Numbered from the stretch's first letter, positions 7,385-16,475 are shown. The stretch: DNA of 64,000 nucleotides from Desulfurococcales archaeon (GCA_015521705.1 WANR01000038.1:1-64000); one strand, 5' to 3'. The notes: a model not told the origin generated them from the letters alone. Program-made: numbers and translations.

Positions 7385-8953
7385 TCACGCCTTCTGGCTA
7401 GCCACCTGGTAGCCTCCCATAAGCAGGCCTATTTGCCTCCTGTCAGCCTTTTCCGCGGGCATCTCGGCCACTATCCTTCCCTCATACATGACGGCTATCC
7501 TGTCGCTTAGTTGGAAGATCTCGTCCAAGTCAGCGGAGACTAGCAGGACCGCCGCGCCCTTGTCCCTGTACTCCGCCAGGAGCTCTCTTATATACATGGT
7601 TGAAGCTATATCCAGCCCTCTTGTTGGGTGTGCCGCCACTATCAGCCGTGGCTTCTTGCTCAGCTCTCTCCCCACAACGAGCCTCTGCCTATTACCACCG
7701 CTAAGGGCCCTTGCCTGGGCATCTATACCGGGCGTTACTATGTTAAACCTCTTGATGATCTCCCACGCATATCTAGCTATGGAGCGCCAGTTGAGGGCTA
7801 GGCCTCTCGTAAATGATCTCTCCCACTGCCTCCCGATTATAGTGTTCTCTTTAACTGTGAATTCTAGGACAAGGCCGTACCTATCCCTATCCCCGGGTAT
7901 ATGGCTTATACCCATCCTGTAGACGTCGATCGGGGTTTCAACTGATACCCTGACACCATCAATTACTATCTCCCCCGACTCGGGCTTCCGGAGCCCAGTT
8001 ATGGCCTCTACCAGCTCTGCTTGCCCATTACCCTCGACCCCCGCGATCCCGTAGATCTCGCCTGGATACACCTTGAAGGACACGCCTCTAACAGCTTCTA
8101 GGCCGAGATCGTTCTTGACAACGAGCCCCCTAACCTCTAGAACGGGCCTCCCCTCGGTTCTCGGCTTCCTTGCCCTGAGTAGGACGTCTAGCTCCATTCT
8201 CTTACCAACCATTAGTTCTCCAAGCACTTCGGGCGACGCCTCTCTTGTTGGTACTTCGCCTACGACCCGCCCGCCCCTCATTACCACTATCCTATCGGTT
8301 ATCTCTAGGGCTTCCTTTATCTTGTGGGTAATGAATATGACAGTCTTACCCTGGCTCTTCAGGTTTCTAAGAACCTTAAAGAGCTCTTCCACTTCCAGCG
8401 GTGTAAGGAATGTAGTTGGCTCGTCTAGTATAAGGAGCCTGACACCTCTGTAAAGGACCTTAAGGATCTCAGTCCTCTGCCTGAGCCCCAGGGAAAGCTT
8501 CTGAACCTCTGCATCAAGAGGAACCTTCAGCTCGGTCTCCTCCATAAGCTTCTCCAGTCTTTTAACGTGGGACTCGAAGTCTATGCCAGACAGGGTTCCA
8601 GTCAGGCCTTGTCTCTCTCTTTCAATGCCCAGTATTATGTTCTCGAGCACTGTGAAGTTGGGGACTAGGGTGAAGTGCTGGTGCACCATTCCTATCCCGT
8701 GTCTGAGGGCGTCTGCCGGGCTCCTGAAGCGGACCCTGCGGCCCTCAACGAGCAGCTCGCCTGTTGTGGGCTGGAGGACTCCCGAAAGTATTTTCATTAG
8801 CGTGGTCTTTCCAGCACCGTTCTCGCCAAGCAGGCCTAGTATTTCGCCGTACCTTATGGAGAGGCTTACACCACGTAGGGCTACGGTGCCGTCGGGGTAT
8901 ACTTTCGTTATATTTCGCAACTCTACGAAGTTTTTATCGCTGGGCTGCACCAC
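7385..8953 (-). CDS. Dual-domain ABC transporter ATPase, nucleoside/simple-sugar type
   Basis: 522 aa with two ATPase modules. The first has Walker A GENGAGKT, the Q-loop stretch GMVHQHFTLVPNFTVLENI and Walker B LLILDEPTTFLTP. The second has a degenerate Walker A (GVEGNGQAEL) but intact signature LSGGNRQRL. That asymmetry and the HQHF stretch are characteristic of the ATPases that work with BmpA-type lipoproteins and paired permeases to import nucleosides or simple sugars. No permease or binding-protein gene lies nearby: downstream is alaX and upstream a 350-bp gap, so its partners must be elsewhere or it has been left behind. Start GTG at 8953. The substrate cannot be named from this gene. 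Confidence 0.85.
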   Translation of the reverse strand: MVQPSDKNFVELRNITKVYPDGTVALRGVSLSIRYGEILGLLGENGAGKTTLMKILSGVLQPTTGELLVEGRRVRFRSPADALRHGIGMVHQHFTLVPNFTVLENIILGIERERQGLTGTLSGIDFESHVKRLEKLMEETELKVPLDAEVQKLSLGLRQRTEILKVLYRGVRLLILDEPTTFLTPLEVEELFKVLRNLKSQGKTVIFITHKIKEALEITDRIVVMRGGRVVGEVPTREASPEVLGELMVGKRMELDVLLRARKPRTEGRPVLEVRGLVVKNDLGLEAVRGVSFKVYPGEIYGIAGVEGNGQAELVEAITGLRKPESGEIVIDGVRVSVETPIDVYRMGISHIPGDRDRYGLVLEFTVKENTIIGRQWERSFTRGLALNWRSIARYAWEIIKRFNIVTPGIDAQARALSGGNRQRLVVGRELSKKPRLIVAAHPTRGLDIASTMYIRELLAEYRDKGAAVLLVSADLDEIFQLSDRIAVMYEGRIVAEMPAEKADRRQIGLLMGGYQVASQKA

Positions 8954-9306
8954 TTTACCCCATCCTCGGGACAGCTAAGTATTGTGTGTTATTGGGGGTA
9001 CTTAATAGTAACTCTCATTCTGGAGCCATGCTTATTAAGGCGGGTGGGTAATACTTCAGTATTAAGCGTGGGGTCAAGAAGCGGGTTAATGATGAAGAGG
9101 CGTTAACGAGCCCTTGGTTAGGGGCTGTGAATTGCACTGGGTTATCTGAGTAGTCTTGCGGGCTTGACGGGGATCTGGGTTCTCGCCTTGGGAGGCGCTC
9201 CATGAAAATTTATATATAAGTACTTGTATAATTATATGCAATAAAAACATATATAATCTGAGCTTTGTAATTGTAAGCGTACATAGAATATAATAGGGTG
9301 TGAGGG
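8954..9306. other. Intergenic region with divergent promoters and a possible small RNA
   Basis: This 353-base gap lies between two divergent transporter genes. The right end (about 9200-9260) is strongly AT-rich with several TATA-like words serving the binding-protein gene. The middle contains a hairpin with agccc/ggggct arms near 9108-9126. It also holds atgatga at about 9089-9095 and ctga at about 9148-9151, a spacing and order that would fit box C and box D of a small guide RNA on the + strand, though internal D' and C' boxes are not clear. No convincing protein gene is present. Confidence 0.3.
9250..9257 (+). promoter_or_regulatory. TATA box of the first Liv-type transporter operon
   Basis: tatataat centred about 55 bases before the TTG start at 9307. 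The transcript would begin near 9280 and include agggtg at 9295-9300, a Shine-Dalgarno six bases from the start codon, which supports that start. Confidence 0.55.
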
Positions 9307-10866
9307 TTGGGACTGGCGAGGGTTGCTATAGCTGTCATAGTAGCCCTTGCAGTATCCATGCTGGTCCCTGTCTTCATAGGCTCGAACGCGCAGGCACAGA
9401 CGACGATAACGATCGGCGGCCTACTGCCACTAACAGGTGACCTCCAGAGCTACGGTATAAGGGCCCAGGCGGCTGTAGAGGTTGCTGTCGAAAACGTTAA
9501 CAAGTTCCTGGAGGAGCAGAATGCCTGGTTCAGGTTTGAGCTTGTAGTCGAGGATACCCAGACAAAGCCCGACGTGGCGGTTTCTAAGTACAACTCGCTG
9601 GTAGCCCAGGGTATAAAGTTCATAGTAGGGCCCATGACAAGCGCTGAGGTCAAGAAGCTGAAAGACCTAGCCACTGACCAGAACGTGCTCCTCATAAGTC
9701 CTTCGAGCACGGCAATAGAGCTAGCAATACCCGGCGATAACGTGTTCAGGTTCTGTCCGGCTGATGACGTGCAGAGCCAGGCCGTGGCCTCTCTCCTAAG
9801 GGACTTCGGCATAAAGGGAGTGGTCATAATTAACAGGGCCGACACCTGGGGCGAGGGGTTAAAGAACGCCATAGTAGAGAGGCTCGAACCCCTGAACATA
9901 GAGGTCAAGAACATCTATAGCTACAACCCTGAGTCACCCGACTTCCCAGGGATCGCCGCCCAGACTAATGCCGACATGGACGAGCTGATCTCCAAGTATG
10001 GCCCCAATAAGGTGGCTGTGATAGCTATAGGATTCAAGGAGATAGCGTCGCTCTTCTCTGAGGCCTCAGCCTATCCAACCCTGTCTAAAGTGTTCTGGGT
10101 GGGCAGCGATGGGACAGCTAATCTTGCAGAGTTCATCAAGGACCCCATAGCAGCCTCTTTCGCCGAGCAGACCCTCTTCATCAACCCCATATTCAGCCCC
10201 GCTAAGACTGACGTCCAGGAGAAAGTCATAGAGGCTGTAAAAGCTAAGGTGGGAGAGGAGCCCGACGCTTATGCAATGGCCGCCCACGACGCTGTCTGGG
10301 CCCTAGCACTGGCCTTCCTCCAGGCTGGGCCCACCGACAACCTCGACGAGCTAGTAAACAAGGCTAAAGAACTGATACCCCAGATAGTGGAAAGCGACGA
10401 GTTCGCACAAGTGGCGGCCACGGGCAAGTTCCCGCTCAATGAAGCCGGTGACAGGGCAACTGCAGACTACGACTGGTGGATTATAAGGGGCAGTGAGTGG
10501 ATCAAAGTAGGAGTCTACAAGGGTATAGAGGACAAGAACGAGTGGTTCCAGCTACCAGACGGTAAGACATTCCCAGACCTGGTGAGCGAAGCCTTCAAGG
10601 TAGAAGTCATGGAACCCATGCCTGAAGAGACGACACCTTCGCCGACTAGAACACCTGAAGAGACCACGCCTGAGATGGCCACCCAGTCACCCTCCCCTTC
10701 ACCGAGCCCAACTGAGACAGAAACAGAGACAGAAGCCCCGTCCCCAGCCCCAGCAGAGCCTCCTGCAACAGAGACCCCTGAGGAGGGTATAAGCGGGACT
10801 CTTGTGGCTGCAGTAATAGTGTTGATCATCATTGTAGTGGCTGCCGCACTGCTGCTGCGCAGGTAG
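9307..10866 (+). CDS. Branched-chain amino-acid-type ABC transporter substrate-binding protein, membrane anchored
   Basis: 519 aa. Residues 1 to about 30 are a signal peptide ending near NAQAQ. The main part is a type I periplasmic-binding fold of the LivJ class, starting TITIGGLLPLTGDL, with the usual VVEDTQTKPD segment and the GPMTSAEV hinge region. A linker rich in Ser, Thr, Pro and Glu (about 440-490) resembles the glycosylated stalks of archaeal surface proteins. A final helix followed by LLRR anchors it outside the membrane, replacing the lipid anchor used by bacteria. It heads the operon livG-livF-livH-livM, with a 104-base gap before livG that holds a second TATA-like element. The ligand is probably an amino acid or amide, not provable here. 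Confidence 0.88.
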   Translation: MGLARVAIAVIVALAVSMLVPVFIGSNAQAQTTITIGGLLPLTGDLQSYGIRAQAAVEVAVENVNKFLEEQNAWFRFELVVEDTQTKPDVAVSKYNSLVAQGIKFIVGPMTSAEVKKLKDLATDQNVLLISPSSTAIELAIPGDNVFRFCPADDVQSQAVASLLRDFGIKGVVIINRADTWGEGLKNAIVERLEPLNIEVKNIYSYNPESPDFPGIAAQTNADMDELISKYGPNKVAVIAIGFKEIASLFSEASAYPTLSKVFWVGSDGTANLAEFIKDPIAASFAEQTLFINPIFSPAKTDVQEKVIEAVKAKVGEEPDAYAMAAHDAVWALALAFLQAGPTDNLDELVNKAKELIPQIVESDEFAQVAATGKFPLNEAGDRATADYDWWIIRGSEWIKVGVYKGIEDKNEWFQLPDGKTFPDLVSEAFKVEVMEPMPEETTPSPTRTPEETTPEMATQSPSPSPSPTETETETEAPSPAPAEPPATETPEEGISGTLVAAVIVLIIIVVAAALLLRR

Positions 10867-10946
10867 CCAAATATACGATAGAATCCTAAGCTGCTTTAAA
10901 CCTTAAATTATTTTTTAAATAATAATGATAATGGGATTTTTGACGG

Positions 10947-10956
10947 CTTATATTTA
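10947..10956 (+). promoter_or_regulatory. Internal TATA-like element before livG
   Basis: cttatattta in the AT-rich gap after the binding-protein gene, about 24 bases before the TTG at 10971 and 48 before the ATG at 10995. It would allow the ATPase and permease genes to be transcribed separately. T-rich runs just upstream (about 10908-10920) may end part of the transcripts of the binding protein. Confidence 0.35.
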
Positions 10957-10970
10957 TCTCCTCATGATGC

Positions 10971-11774
10971 TTGGGCACGGTGGAGCTGGTGGGAATGAGG
11001 GGCCGGGCAGAGGATAGAAGAGTTATAGAGGTTAGGGGGGTCGTTAAGAGGTTCGGAGGCATAGTGGCGCTTGACGGCGTAGACCTTGTAGTGCCTGAGG
11101 GCAAGGTGACTCTCCTCATAGGCCCTAACGGTAGTGGCAAGACTACGCTGGTTAACGTAATAACCGGGTTCATTAAGCCTGATGCTGGGAGGATTTATTT
11201 CCGGGGAACCGACATAACTGGCATGACGCCGCACAAGATAGCCAAGCTGGGCCTGGCCAGAACCTTCCAGATACCAAGGCCGTTCCTGGACCTTACAGTG
11301 CTGGAAAACGTTATGACTGCCGTTGATGGGAACCCGGGCGAGAACCCCTACCTTAGCCCTATAGCTAGGTGGCGCTGGAAGCTGTTCGAGAAGAGGGCGG
11401 CTGCTAGGGCTTTCGAGATCCTTAGGTGGGTGGGGCTGGCTCATGCATGGGATAAGAGGGCTTCCGAGCTAAGTGGCGGCCAGCTTAAGCTACTCGAGAT
11501 AGCCAGGGCCATTATGAGGGGCGCCGATACCATAATAATGGACGAACCCGCGGCCGGAGTTAATCCCCGCCTTGTACATGAGATATTCGAGAGAATAAGG
11601 CAGTTGGTTGAGCAGAGGGGCATGTCCTTCCTCATAATAGAGCACAGGATAGGCCTTATATCCCACTACGTCGACTATGCCTATGCGATGAATCTAGGCA
11701 AGGTAATAAGCTGGGGGGAGCCTGACAAGGTGCTCAGCGATCCTCAAGTGTTGGAGAGCTACCTAGGTGGCTAG
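10971..11774 (+). CDS. livG: Liv-type ABC transporter ATPase, LivG class
   Basis: About 267 aa. Walker A GPNGSGKTT, signature LSGGQLKLLEIARA and Walker B TIIMDEPAAGVNP. The extended GLARTFQIPRPF loop and the C-terminal helix region are those of LivG, the first of two ATPases of branched-chain amino-acid-type importers. It energises the LivH/LivM permease pair. The listed start is TTG at 10971, but the first 20 residues are not conserved. An ATG at 10995 directly after a ggtggga tract fits the upstream TATA element better and is a reasonable alternative. The stop overlaps the start of livF by one base, so the two ATPases are coupled. Confidence 0.9.
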   Translation: MGTVELVGMRGRAEDRRVIEVRGVVKRFGGIVALDGVDLVVPEGKVTLLIGPNGSGKTTLVNVITGFIKPDAGRIYFRGTDITGMTPHKIAKLGLARTFQIPRPFLDLTVLENVMTAVDGNPGENPYLSPIARWRWKLFEKRAAARAFEILRWVGLAHAWDKRASELSGGQLKLLEIARAIMRGADTIIMDEPAAGVNPRLVHEIFERIRQLVEQRGMSFLIIEHRIGLISHYVDYAYAMNLGKVISWGEPDKVLSDPQVLESYLGG

Positions 11775-12493
11775 TGTTGAGCGATATTGTCAGGATAGAG
11801 GGGCTAAACGCTGGCTACGGGAAGTTCCAGACGCTCTTCGACGTGTCAGTAACCATACCGCGCGGCGGCATAACGTCTATAGTTGGGCCTAATGGGGCCG
11901 GTAAATCCACCCTACTCAAGACGATCTTCGGGCTCACAAAGGTCTATAGTGGTAGAGTGTTTTTTGAGGGCAGGGAAATAACCAGGCTCCCTCCACATGA
12001 AAGAGCTAAGCTAGGCATGGCGTACATACCGCAGCTGGAGAACGTGTTTAGGAACCTGACTGTGTGGGAAAATCTGAGACTGGCTGGCTATGATCTTCCA
12101 CCAAGCGTGTTCTCTGAGAGGATCGAGGAGATCTATAGCTTATTCCCGAGGATAAAGGAGAGGCTGGGACAGAAAGCCGCTACTCTCAGTGGGGGCGAGA
12201 GGCAGATGTTGGCAATGAGTATAGGGCTCATGAGGAAGCCAAAAATACTCTTGTTCGACGAGCCTACAGCGGGGCTCTCGCCCAAGCTAGCTAGGGAGGT
12301 TTTGGACTCTATTAAGGCGTTGAACAGGCAGGGCTACACCATAATCCTGGTAGAGCAGAACGTTAGGGCGGCTCTCGAGATAGGAGATAAGGGGATCCTG
12401 GTGGTTAACGGGAGAATAGCGTTCGAGGGCAAGGCAGGCGACTTGCTGGCCAGGAAGGACCTGGCCAAGATGTACCTGGGCCTGGGTGAATAG
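11774..12493 (+). CDS. livF: Liv-type ABC transporter ATPase, LivF class
   Basis: 239 aa with Walker A GPNGAGKST, signature LSGGERQMLAM and Walker B ILLFDEPTAGLSP. The spacing and the short C-terminus are those of LivF, the second ATPase of this importer class. GTG at 11774 shares one base with the livG stop. A TTG immediately follows and could also serve. The livH gene begins two bases after its stop. Together LivG and LivF form the cytoplasmic heterodimer that drives uptake through the two permeases. Confidence 0.9.
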   Translation: MLSDIVRIEGLNAGYGKFQTLFDVSVTIPRGGITSIVGPNGAGKSTLLKTIFGLTKVYSGRVFFEGREITRLPPHERAKLGMAYIPQLENVFRNLTVWENLRLAGYDLPPSVFSERIEEIYSLFPRIKERLGQKAATLSGGERQMLAMSIGLMRKPKILLFDEPTAGLSPKLAREVLDSIKALNRQGYTIILVEQNVRAALEIGDKGILVVNGRIAFEGKAGDLLARKDLAKMYLGLGE

Positions 12494-12495
12494 GC

Positions 12496-13581
12496 GTGCC
12501 AGTCGACATAAACACTGTCATGAACTCCTTCATATACGCTGGGATCCTGTCTCTGCTAAGCCTCGGCATAACGCTCGCATACATGACGACTGGCGTCTTC
12601 AACTTTGCCCACCCTAGACTAGCGATAATAGGCTCTTATGCCGCGGCGACAGTCGTGGCAGCGTCAATGGCTTACCTAGGCATGAAGCCCAACCTGGAAA
12701 CCTTTGAGACCGCTATTGGAGTGGTCAGGCAACCCCTGCCCCTGTCAGTATACGCTCTCGGACTCCTAGCCTCCGTGGCAGCGGCGACCGCCGCAGCCCT
12801 TGTCGAGTACTACGCCATCCTGAGGCCCCTCCAGAGGAGGGGAGCCGACTTCCTCAAACTGATGATAGCCACTCTAGCCTACGACTTTATACTAGTAGCT
12901 GGGCTATTCCTGTACAGCACGCTGCCCTACCTAGACTCTAAAGCCTCGGAAGCCAACATAGGGATCTCGAGCACCAGCATGACTATGACGTCCTATGACG
13001 TGTGGATCTGGAGCGGCGACGTGGTTATAAGGGGCATGTTCATCATGGGAGTCTCCGCAACGATCGCCGTCTCAGTCATACTCTTCCTGCTCCTCTTCAA
13101 GACAAAGCTTGGGATAAAAATGAGGGCCTCCGTGGAGAACCCAGACCTGGCTAGAGTGCTTGGCATCAACGTTGACAGGGTTTACGCTATAGCCTGGGCC
13201 ATAAGCGGCGCCACGGCCGGCGTTGCTGGGTTCATAATACTCTTCGGAACCCACGTATTGAAGCCAATATCAGCTACTTCGCCAGCGGACGAGATAGTTG
13301 TTAGCGCCTTTGCCGGGAGCATTGTCGGGGGGATCAACAGCGTGTTCGGCAGCATAGGTGGAGGGTTCCTGATAGGCCTGGTAGAGAAGCTGTTTACAAA
13401 CATCCTTGTCGGCGTGACTGGCTATGGGAACCTCTTGAAGTTTGGCAAGGTCTTCTCCATGGCGGCCGTGGTCATAGTGCTCCTATTCATGCCTGAAGGC
13501 CTGGCCTCTGTCAGGTGGAAGCGGGCCCTGGGCAGGCTCCTGAGGCTTAGGTTCATTAGTAGGGGTGTGAGGAGTGGTTGA
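12496..13581 (+). CDS. livH: Liv-type ABC transporter permease, LivH class
   Basis: 361 aa, about eight or nine membrane helices. The family signature is seen in GVFNFAHPRLAIIG near the N-terminus and in VLGINVDRVYAIAWAISGATAGVAG in the ATPase-contact (EAA-like) loop, followed by the G-S-I-V-G-G-I-N-S loop. It is somewhat longer than bacterial LivH because of an enlarged outside loop around residues 55-75. It pairs with the LivM protein encoded next, whose start overlaps its end by 8 bases. Confidence 0.88.
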   Translation: MPVDINTVMNSFIYAGILSLLSLGITLAYMTTGVFNFAHPRLAIIGSYAAATVVAASMAYLGMKPNLETFETAIGVVRQPLPLSVYALGLLASVAAATAAALVEYYAILRPLQRRGADFLKLMIATLAYDFILVAGLFLYSTLPYLDSKASEANIGISSTSMTMTSYDVWIWSGDVVIRGMFIMGVSATIAVSVILFLLLFKTKLGIKMRASVENPDLARVLGINVDRVYAIAWAISGATAGVAGFIILFGTHVLKPISATSPADEIVVSAFAGSIVGGINSVFGSIGGGFLIGLVEKLFTNILVGVTGYGNLLKFGKVFSMAAVVIVLLFMPEGLASVRWKRALGRLLRLRFISRGVRSG

Positions 13582-14692
13582 GGTATCCTCTCTGGCCCAG
13601 CAGATCCTGACATACATTGCAATATACTACATAATAACGACCGCTCTCAACCTCAAGGCCGGAGTAACGGGGATCCCCGACTTCGGCCATGCAATGTTTT
13701 TCGCTATAGGCGGCATCGTCGTGGGCAATATTGTATCCCAGATAGCAGCTGCTATAGCCGGGATAGGGGCATCGAAGGTTATAGAAGACAACACCGTGAC
13801 CCTAAGCATTCTTAACAGGGAGTTCTTCCCCGAGCACCCTCTCACGTCTATAGGGCTAATAGTGCTGGCAATAGTGCTCTCCCTAGTCATGGGAGGACTG
13901 CTCGGGTGGCTGGCCTCATTCCCTGCCCTAAGGCTTCGCGGCGAGTACCTGGCTATAATGCTGCTGGCAGCCTCCGAGGGTCTCAGGGTGTTCGTAACAT
14001 ATACGCCCCAGATAATGGGTGCTACGCCTACCGTGGGGCTCTCGTCACCAGCCCTCCTAGCGTGGACAGGTAATCCGGGGCTGGCGGCTACCATACTTAC
14101 ACTAGCCGTGGCTGTGGGCGTCTATGTTTACTTTGAAAGGTTCTACAACTCGCCTAGTGGCAGGCTGTTCAGGGCTGTGAGAGATGACGAAGAGTCTGCC
14201 AAGGCTCTTGGCAAGGATGTGGCTGCTGTTAGGAGGGACTCCATGATACTGGGGAGCGCCCTGGCAGGGCTTGCAGGCGCCCTCTACTCTATGAACCCGT
14301 GGATAGGGGGAGGCTCCGTGGCGGCACAGTCCGTCTTCGACAGGGTTCTCTGGACATTCTGGCCCTGGGCTCTAATGATACTCGGGGGAATGTCTAGCAA
14401 TAAGGGGGTCGGCCTCGCTGCTATAGTAACGGGTGTCCTAATACTGTGGCCTATTAGGATCTATAAGAGGGAGATAGTGGAGATACTCAGGGTGGGAGAG
14501 CTGGGCTTCAACCCCGACGGCTTTGCCAACGCCCTGGAATACATTCTCATAGGCGTCCTAATACTGGCGGTAATCTTTTTGAGACCTCAAGGAATAGTGC
14601 CAGCACCTCCCTCGAGAACCCTCAGCGAGGAAGAGATAAAAGACGTTGCAACACAGCCGCAACAAGATGCTGGGGAGGAGTCCAAAGGGTAG
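13574..14692 (+). CDS. livM: Liv-type ABC transporter permease, LivM class
   Basis: 372 aa, about ten membrane helices. AGVTGIPDFGHAMFFAIGG near the N-terminus and RLRGEYLAIMLLA in the middle are typical LivM segments, and the contact loop reads FRAVRDDEESAKALGKDV. The C-terminus ends in an acidic and glutamine-rich cytoplasmic tail. GTG at 13574 overlaps livH. It closes this five-gene operon. About 130 bases later a separate promoter drives the small zinc-ribbon gene. Confidence 0.88.
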   Translation: MVEVSSLAQQILTYIAIYYIITTALNLKAGVTGIPDFGHAMFFAIGGIVVGNIVSQIAAAIAGIGASKVIEDNTVTLSILNREFFPEHPLTSIGLIVLAIVLSLVMGGLLGWLASFPALRLRGEYLAIMLLAASEGLRVFVTYTPQIMGATPTVGLSSPALLAWTGNPGLAATILTLAVAVGVYVYFERFYNSPSGRLFRAVRDDEESAKALGKDVAAVRRDSMILGSALAGLAGALYSMNPWIGGGSVAAQSVFDRVLWTFWPWALMILGGMSSNKGVGLAAIVTGVLILWPIRIYKREIVEILRVGELGFNPDGFANALEYILIGVLILAVIFLRPQGIVPAPPSRTLSEEEIKDVATQPQQDAGEESKG

Positions 14693-14762
14693 ACATCAAC
14701 AGCCTCCAGAGTTTTTCTTGCCAGTCAGGATCTCAGGATCCTAGCCCCCTTAGCCTCACGTC

Positions 14763-14770
14763 GATATAAT
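14763..14770 (+). promoter_or_regulatory. TATA box of the zinc-ribbon gene
   Basis: gatataat about 60 bases before the TTG at 14823. agggtgg at about 14810-14816 then acts as the Shine-Dalgarno and decides that start. Confidence 0.5.
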
Positions 14771-14822
14771 AGAGCCAGGAAGCACTGTTTTACCTGGAGA
14801 GTCGCCTTAGGGTGGCCCAGCC

Positions 14823-15215
14823 TTGTCGGATCCTAGGAAGGACCCAGCGGTTGTGAAGAGGATGGCTCAGCTTGTCAGCCAAGGAGCCTCAATGCTGGCA
14901 GAAACCTGCCCAATGGATGGCTTACCGCTCTTCAAGCTTAGAAGTGGCGACATTATATGTCCTGTTCACGGCAAGGTCCTAATAGTTAGTAGCGAGGAAG
15001 AGGCCAGAGAGGCCGAGGTAGACTCGATACTCTCGACAGTAGCCTACTATGCAGCTGTAAGGATTAGGGAGGCGATGAATAGCGGGGACCCTGGAGAGAT
15101 GCTTGAATGGCTAAATGTTCTCGAAGCGGCTGAAAGGGTCAGGGAAATAAGAGGGTCCAGGAAGGGGGGCATGCCTCTGGCTACTGGCAGGGAGACCACG
15201 AGGTCTAAGAAATGA
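14823..15215 (+). CDS. Small zinc-ribbon protein of the Sjogren autoantigen p27 / UPF0148 family
   Basis: 130 aa. Residues 29-47 hold two Cys/His pairs, CPMDGLPLF and CPVHGK, separated by LRSGDI; this single zinc ribbon followed by a helical tail is the mark of the archaeal UPF0148 (autoantigen p27) family, whose role is unknown. The helical region PAVVKRMAQLVSQGASMLAE precedes the ribbon as in relatives. The TTG at 14823 is preferred because of the upstream Shine-Dalgarno. The last 25 residues are basic and poorly ordered. Its TGA overlaps the ATG of the following gene, so the two are expressed together. Confidence 0.75.
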   Translation: MSDPRKDPAVVKRMAQLVSQGASMLAETCPMDGLPLFKLRSGDIICPVHGKVLIVSSEEEAREAEVDSILSTVAYYAAVRIREAMNSGDPGEMLEWLNVLEAAERVREIRGSRKGGMPLATGRETTRSKK

Positions 15216-16132
15216 GCCCTAAAGAGGGTCTACCGGAGGAGTGTGCAAGGCAGTGCCTGGAACTATACGAGAAGTCAAGGATATACTCTATAAAACCCGT
15301 CATAGCCAGCGAGCCGCCTAAAGAGCCCGTTAGAAGCAAGAATGCTGAGACCTTGTGGGTTGTCGTAAAAAGCATCCGTTTACCTAGCATAGATGAGGTT
15401 CCTGTACTGAACGCCGTGATCAAATCTGCAGTAGGTTTTAGGGTAGAGGTCTATACGTATGAGGAGTTTGGCGAGAGTGATAGGGCTTCTAGGCTGGCGT
15501 TTCTAGTGGAGAAAGGCCTCTCGATCGGAGTGCCGATGATAGTAGTGATGCCTGGCCTAATGGGTGTAGCTCTCACCTCGAAAATGAAGCGTAGGGCCCT
15601 GGAGGCTCTAGAGTCATCGTTCGTCCTAGAGGCTAGGCTAGAGTACAGTAATATCCTCTACCTGCCTCTTAGCGGGGAGATAGAGCTCGTCGGCAAAGAG
15701 AATAGTGAGTCCAGCTATGAGAGGATAGAGTGGCTACTTAAAGAGGCTGCGAAGAGGAATATCAAGGTAAGAGGCGTTAAGCTCTTAAAAGATAACAGGG
15801 AGATCTGGGAGTACACAGTGACCCTTGGGCCTAAGGGTCTGTTAGAAAGGGTTCCAGTCAACAAGATCTCGTGGCTGGTAGCTGTCCTATCTAGCTGTAC
15901 GGGCGTTGGGGAGATACAGGTGCTACGAAGAAAGGAGAGGGCTAGACACTTCATCTACGCCATAGGCTTAGACAGGGCTTTTCTAGACAGGCTATCCAAT
16001 AGTTTTAAAAACTATGAGAACTCCTCCTGCAAGCCTTCGCTGGAAATAAGGGATACTGTGGGGGAGGGATGCAAAGAAACCCTGAGTAAATTGCATAGGG
16101 AAGCATTCCAGGGGCTGGGCTCTGTCTCCTAG
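15212..16132 (+). CDS. Conserved-looking hypothetical protein
   Basis: 306 aa, no family recognised. It is soluble, mixed alpha/beta, with no signal peptide or membrane helix. Three cysteines cluster near the N-terminus (ECARQC) and a Cys-Thr pair lies near 230. The middle (about 45-170) reads like a Rossmann-like alpha/beta fold, and the second half contains a basic stretch RRKERARHFIYAIGL. Its ATG overlaps the stop of the zinc-ribbon gene (ATGA), so the two are translationally coupled and probably act in one process. Convergent with the DUF211 gene 8 bases away. Confidence 0.65.
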   Translation: MSPKEGLPEECARQCLELYEKSRIYSIKPVIASEPPKEPVRSKNAETLWVVVKSIRLPSIDEVPVLNAVIKSAVGFRVEVYTYEEFGESDRASRLAFLVEKGLSIGVPMIVVMPGLMGVALTSKMKRRALEALESSFVLEARLEYSNILYLPLSGEIELVGKENSESSYERIEWLLKEAAKRNIKVRGVKLLKDNREIWEYTVTLGPKGLLERVPVNKISWLVAVLSSCTGVGEIQVLRRKERARHFIYAIGLDRAFLDRLSNSFKNYENSSCKPSLEIRDTVGEGCKETLSKLHREAFQGLGSVS

Positions 16133-16140
16133 CCCCTATC

Positions 16141-16446
16141 CTATATTTCTGGCTCCTCTATTATCCTCTTGCCAGTGACAACCTGGTCGACGCTGTGTAT
16201 TATACAGCCTAGCTCTCTTAGCTTTTCTTCTATCTTGGCGAAGTCAATGTCGCTCCCCTCTATAGTGATGCTTAGTGTTATGGTGTCAACGTCGATCTCC
16301 TTAACAGTTATGTTGACCCCCTCCACGCCTAGGACAGCCCCTATCTCGCGGGCAACGTCTATGACGGAGGGGCCTTTAATGGGTTTCAGGACGTCCAGTA
16401 CTATTCTCCTAAGGGGTGCTGGCAACTCCTCCTCAGCACCTCTCAT
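16141..16446 (-). CDS. DUF211 family protein
   Basis: 101 aa. The sequence APLRRIVLDVLKPIKGPS followed by GVEGVNITVKEID and IEGSDIDFAKIEEKLRELGC matches the short archaeal DUF211 proteins (MTH889-like), ferredoxin-like folds reported to form ring oligomers that bind metal. Function in the cell is unknown. ATG start at 16446; the promoter lies in a 13-bp palindrome at 16476-16488. It stands apart from the upstream 166-aa gene by 89 bases, so it is probably transcribed alone. Confidence 0.8.
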   Translation of the reverse strand: MRGAEEELPAPLRRIVLDVLKPIKGPSVIDVAREIGAVLGVEGVNITVKEIDVDTITLSITIEGSDIDFAKIEEKLRELGCIIHSVDQVVTGKRIIEEPEI

Positions 16447-16475
16447 GTGGTTCGCGTATCATTTGTATTGCTTGG

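Noticed and set aside
8954-9306. SRP RNA or RNase P RNA in the 353-base gap
   Set aside because: None of the conserved core sequences I know for these RNAs could be found on either strand.
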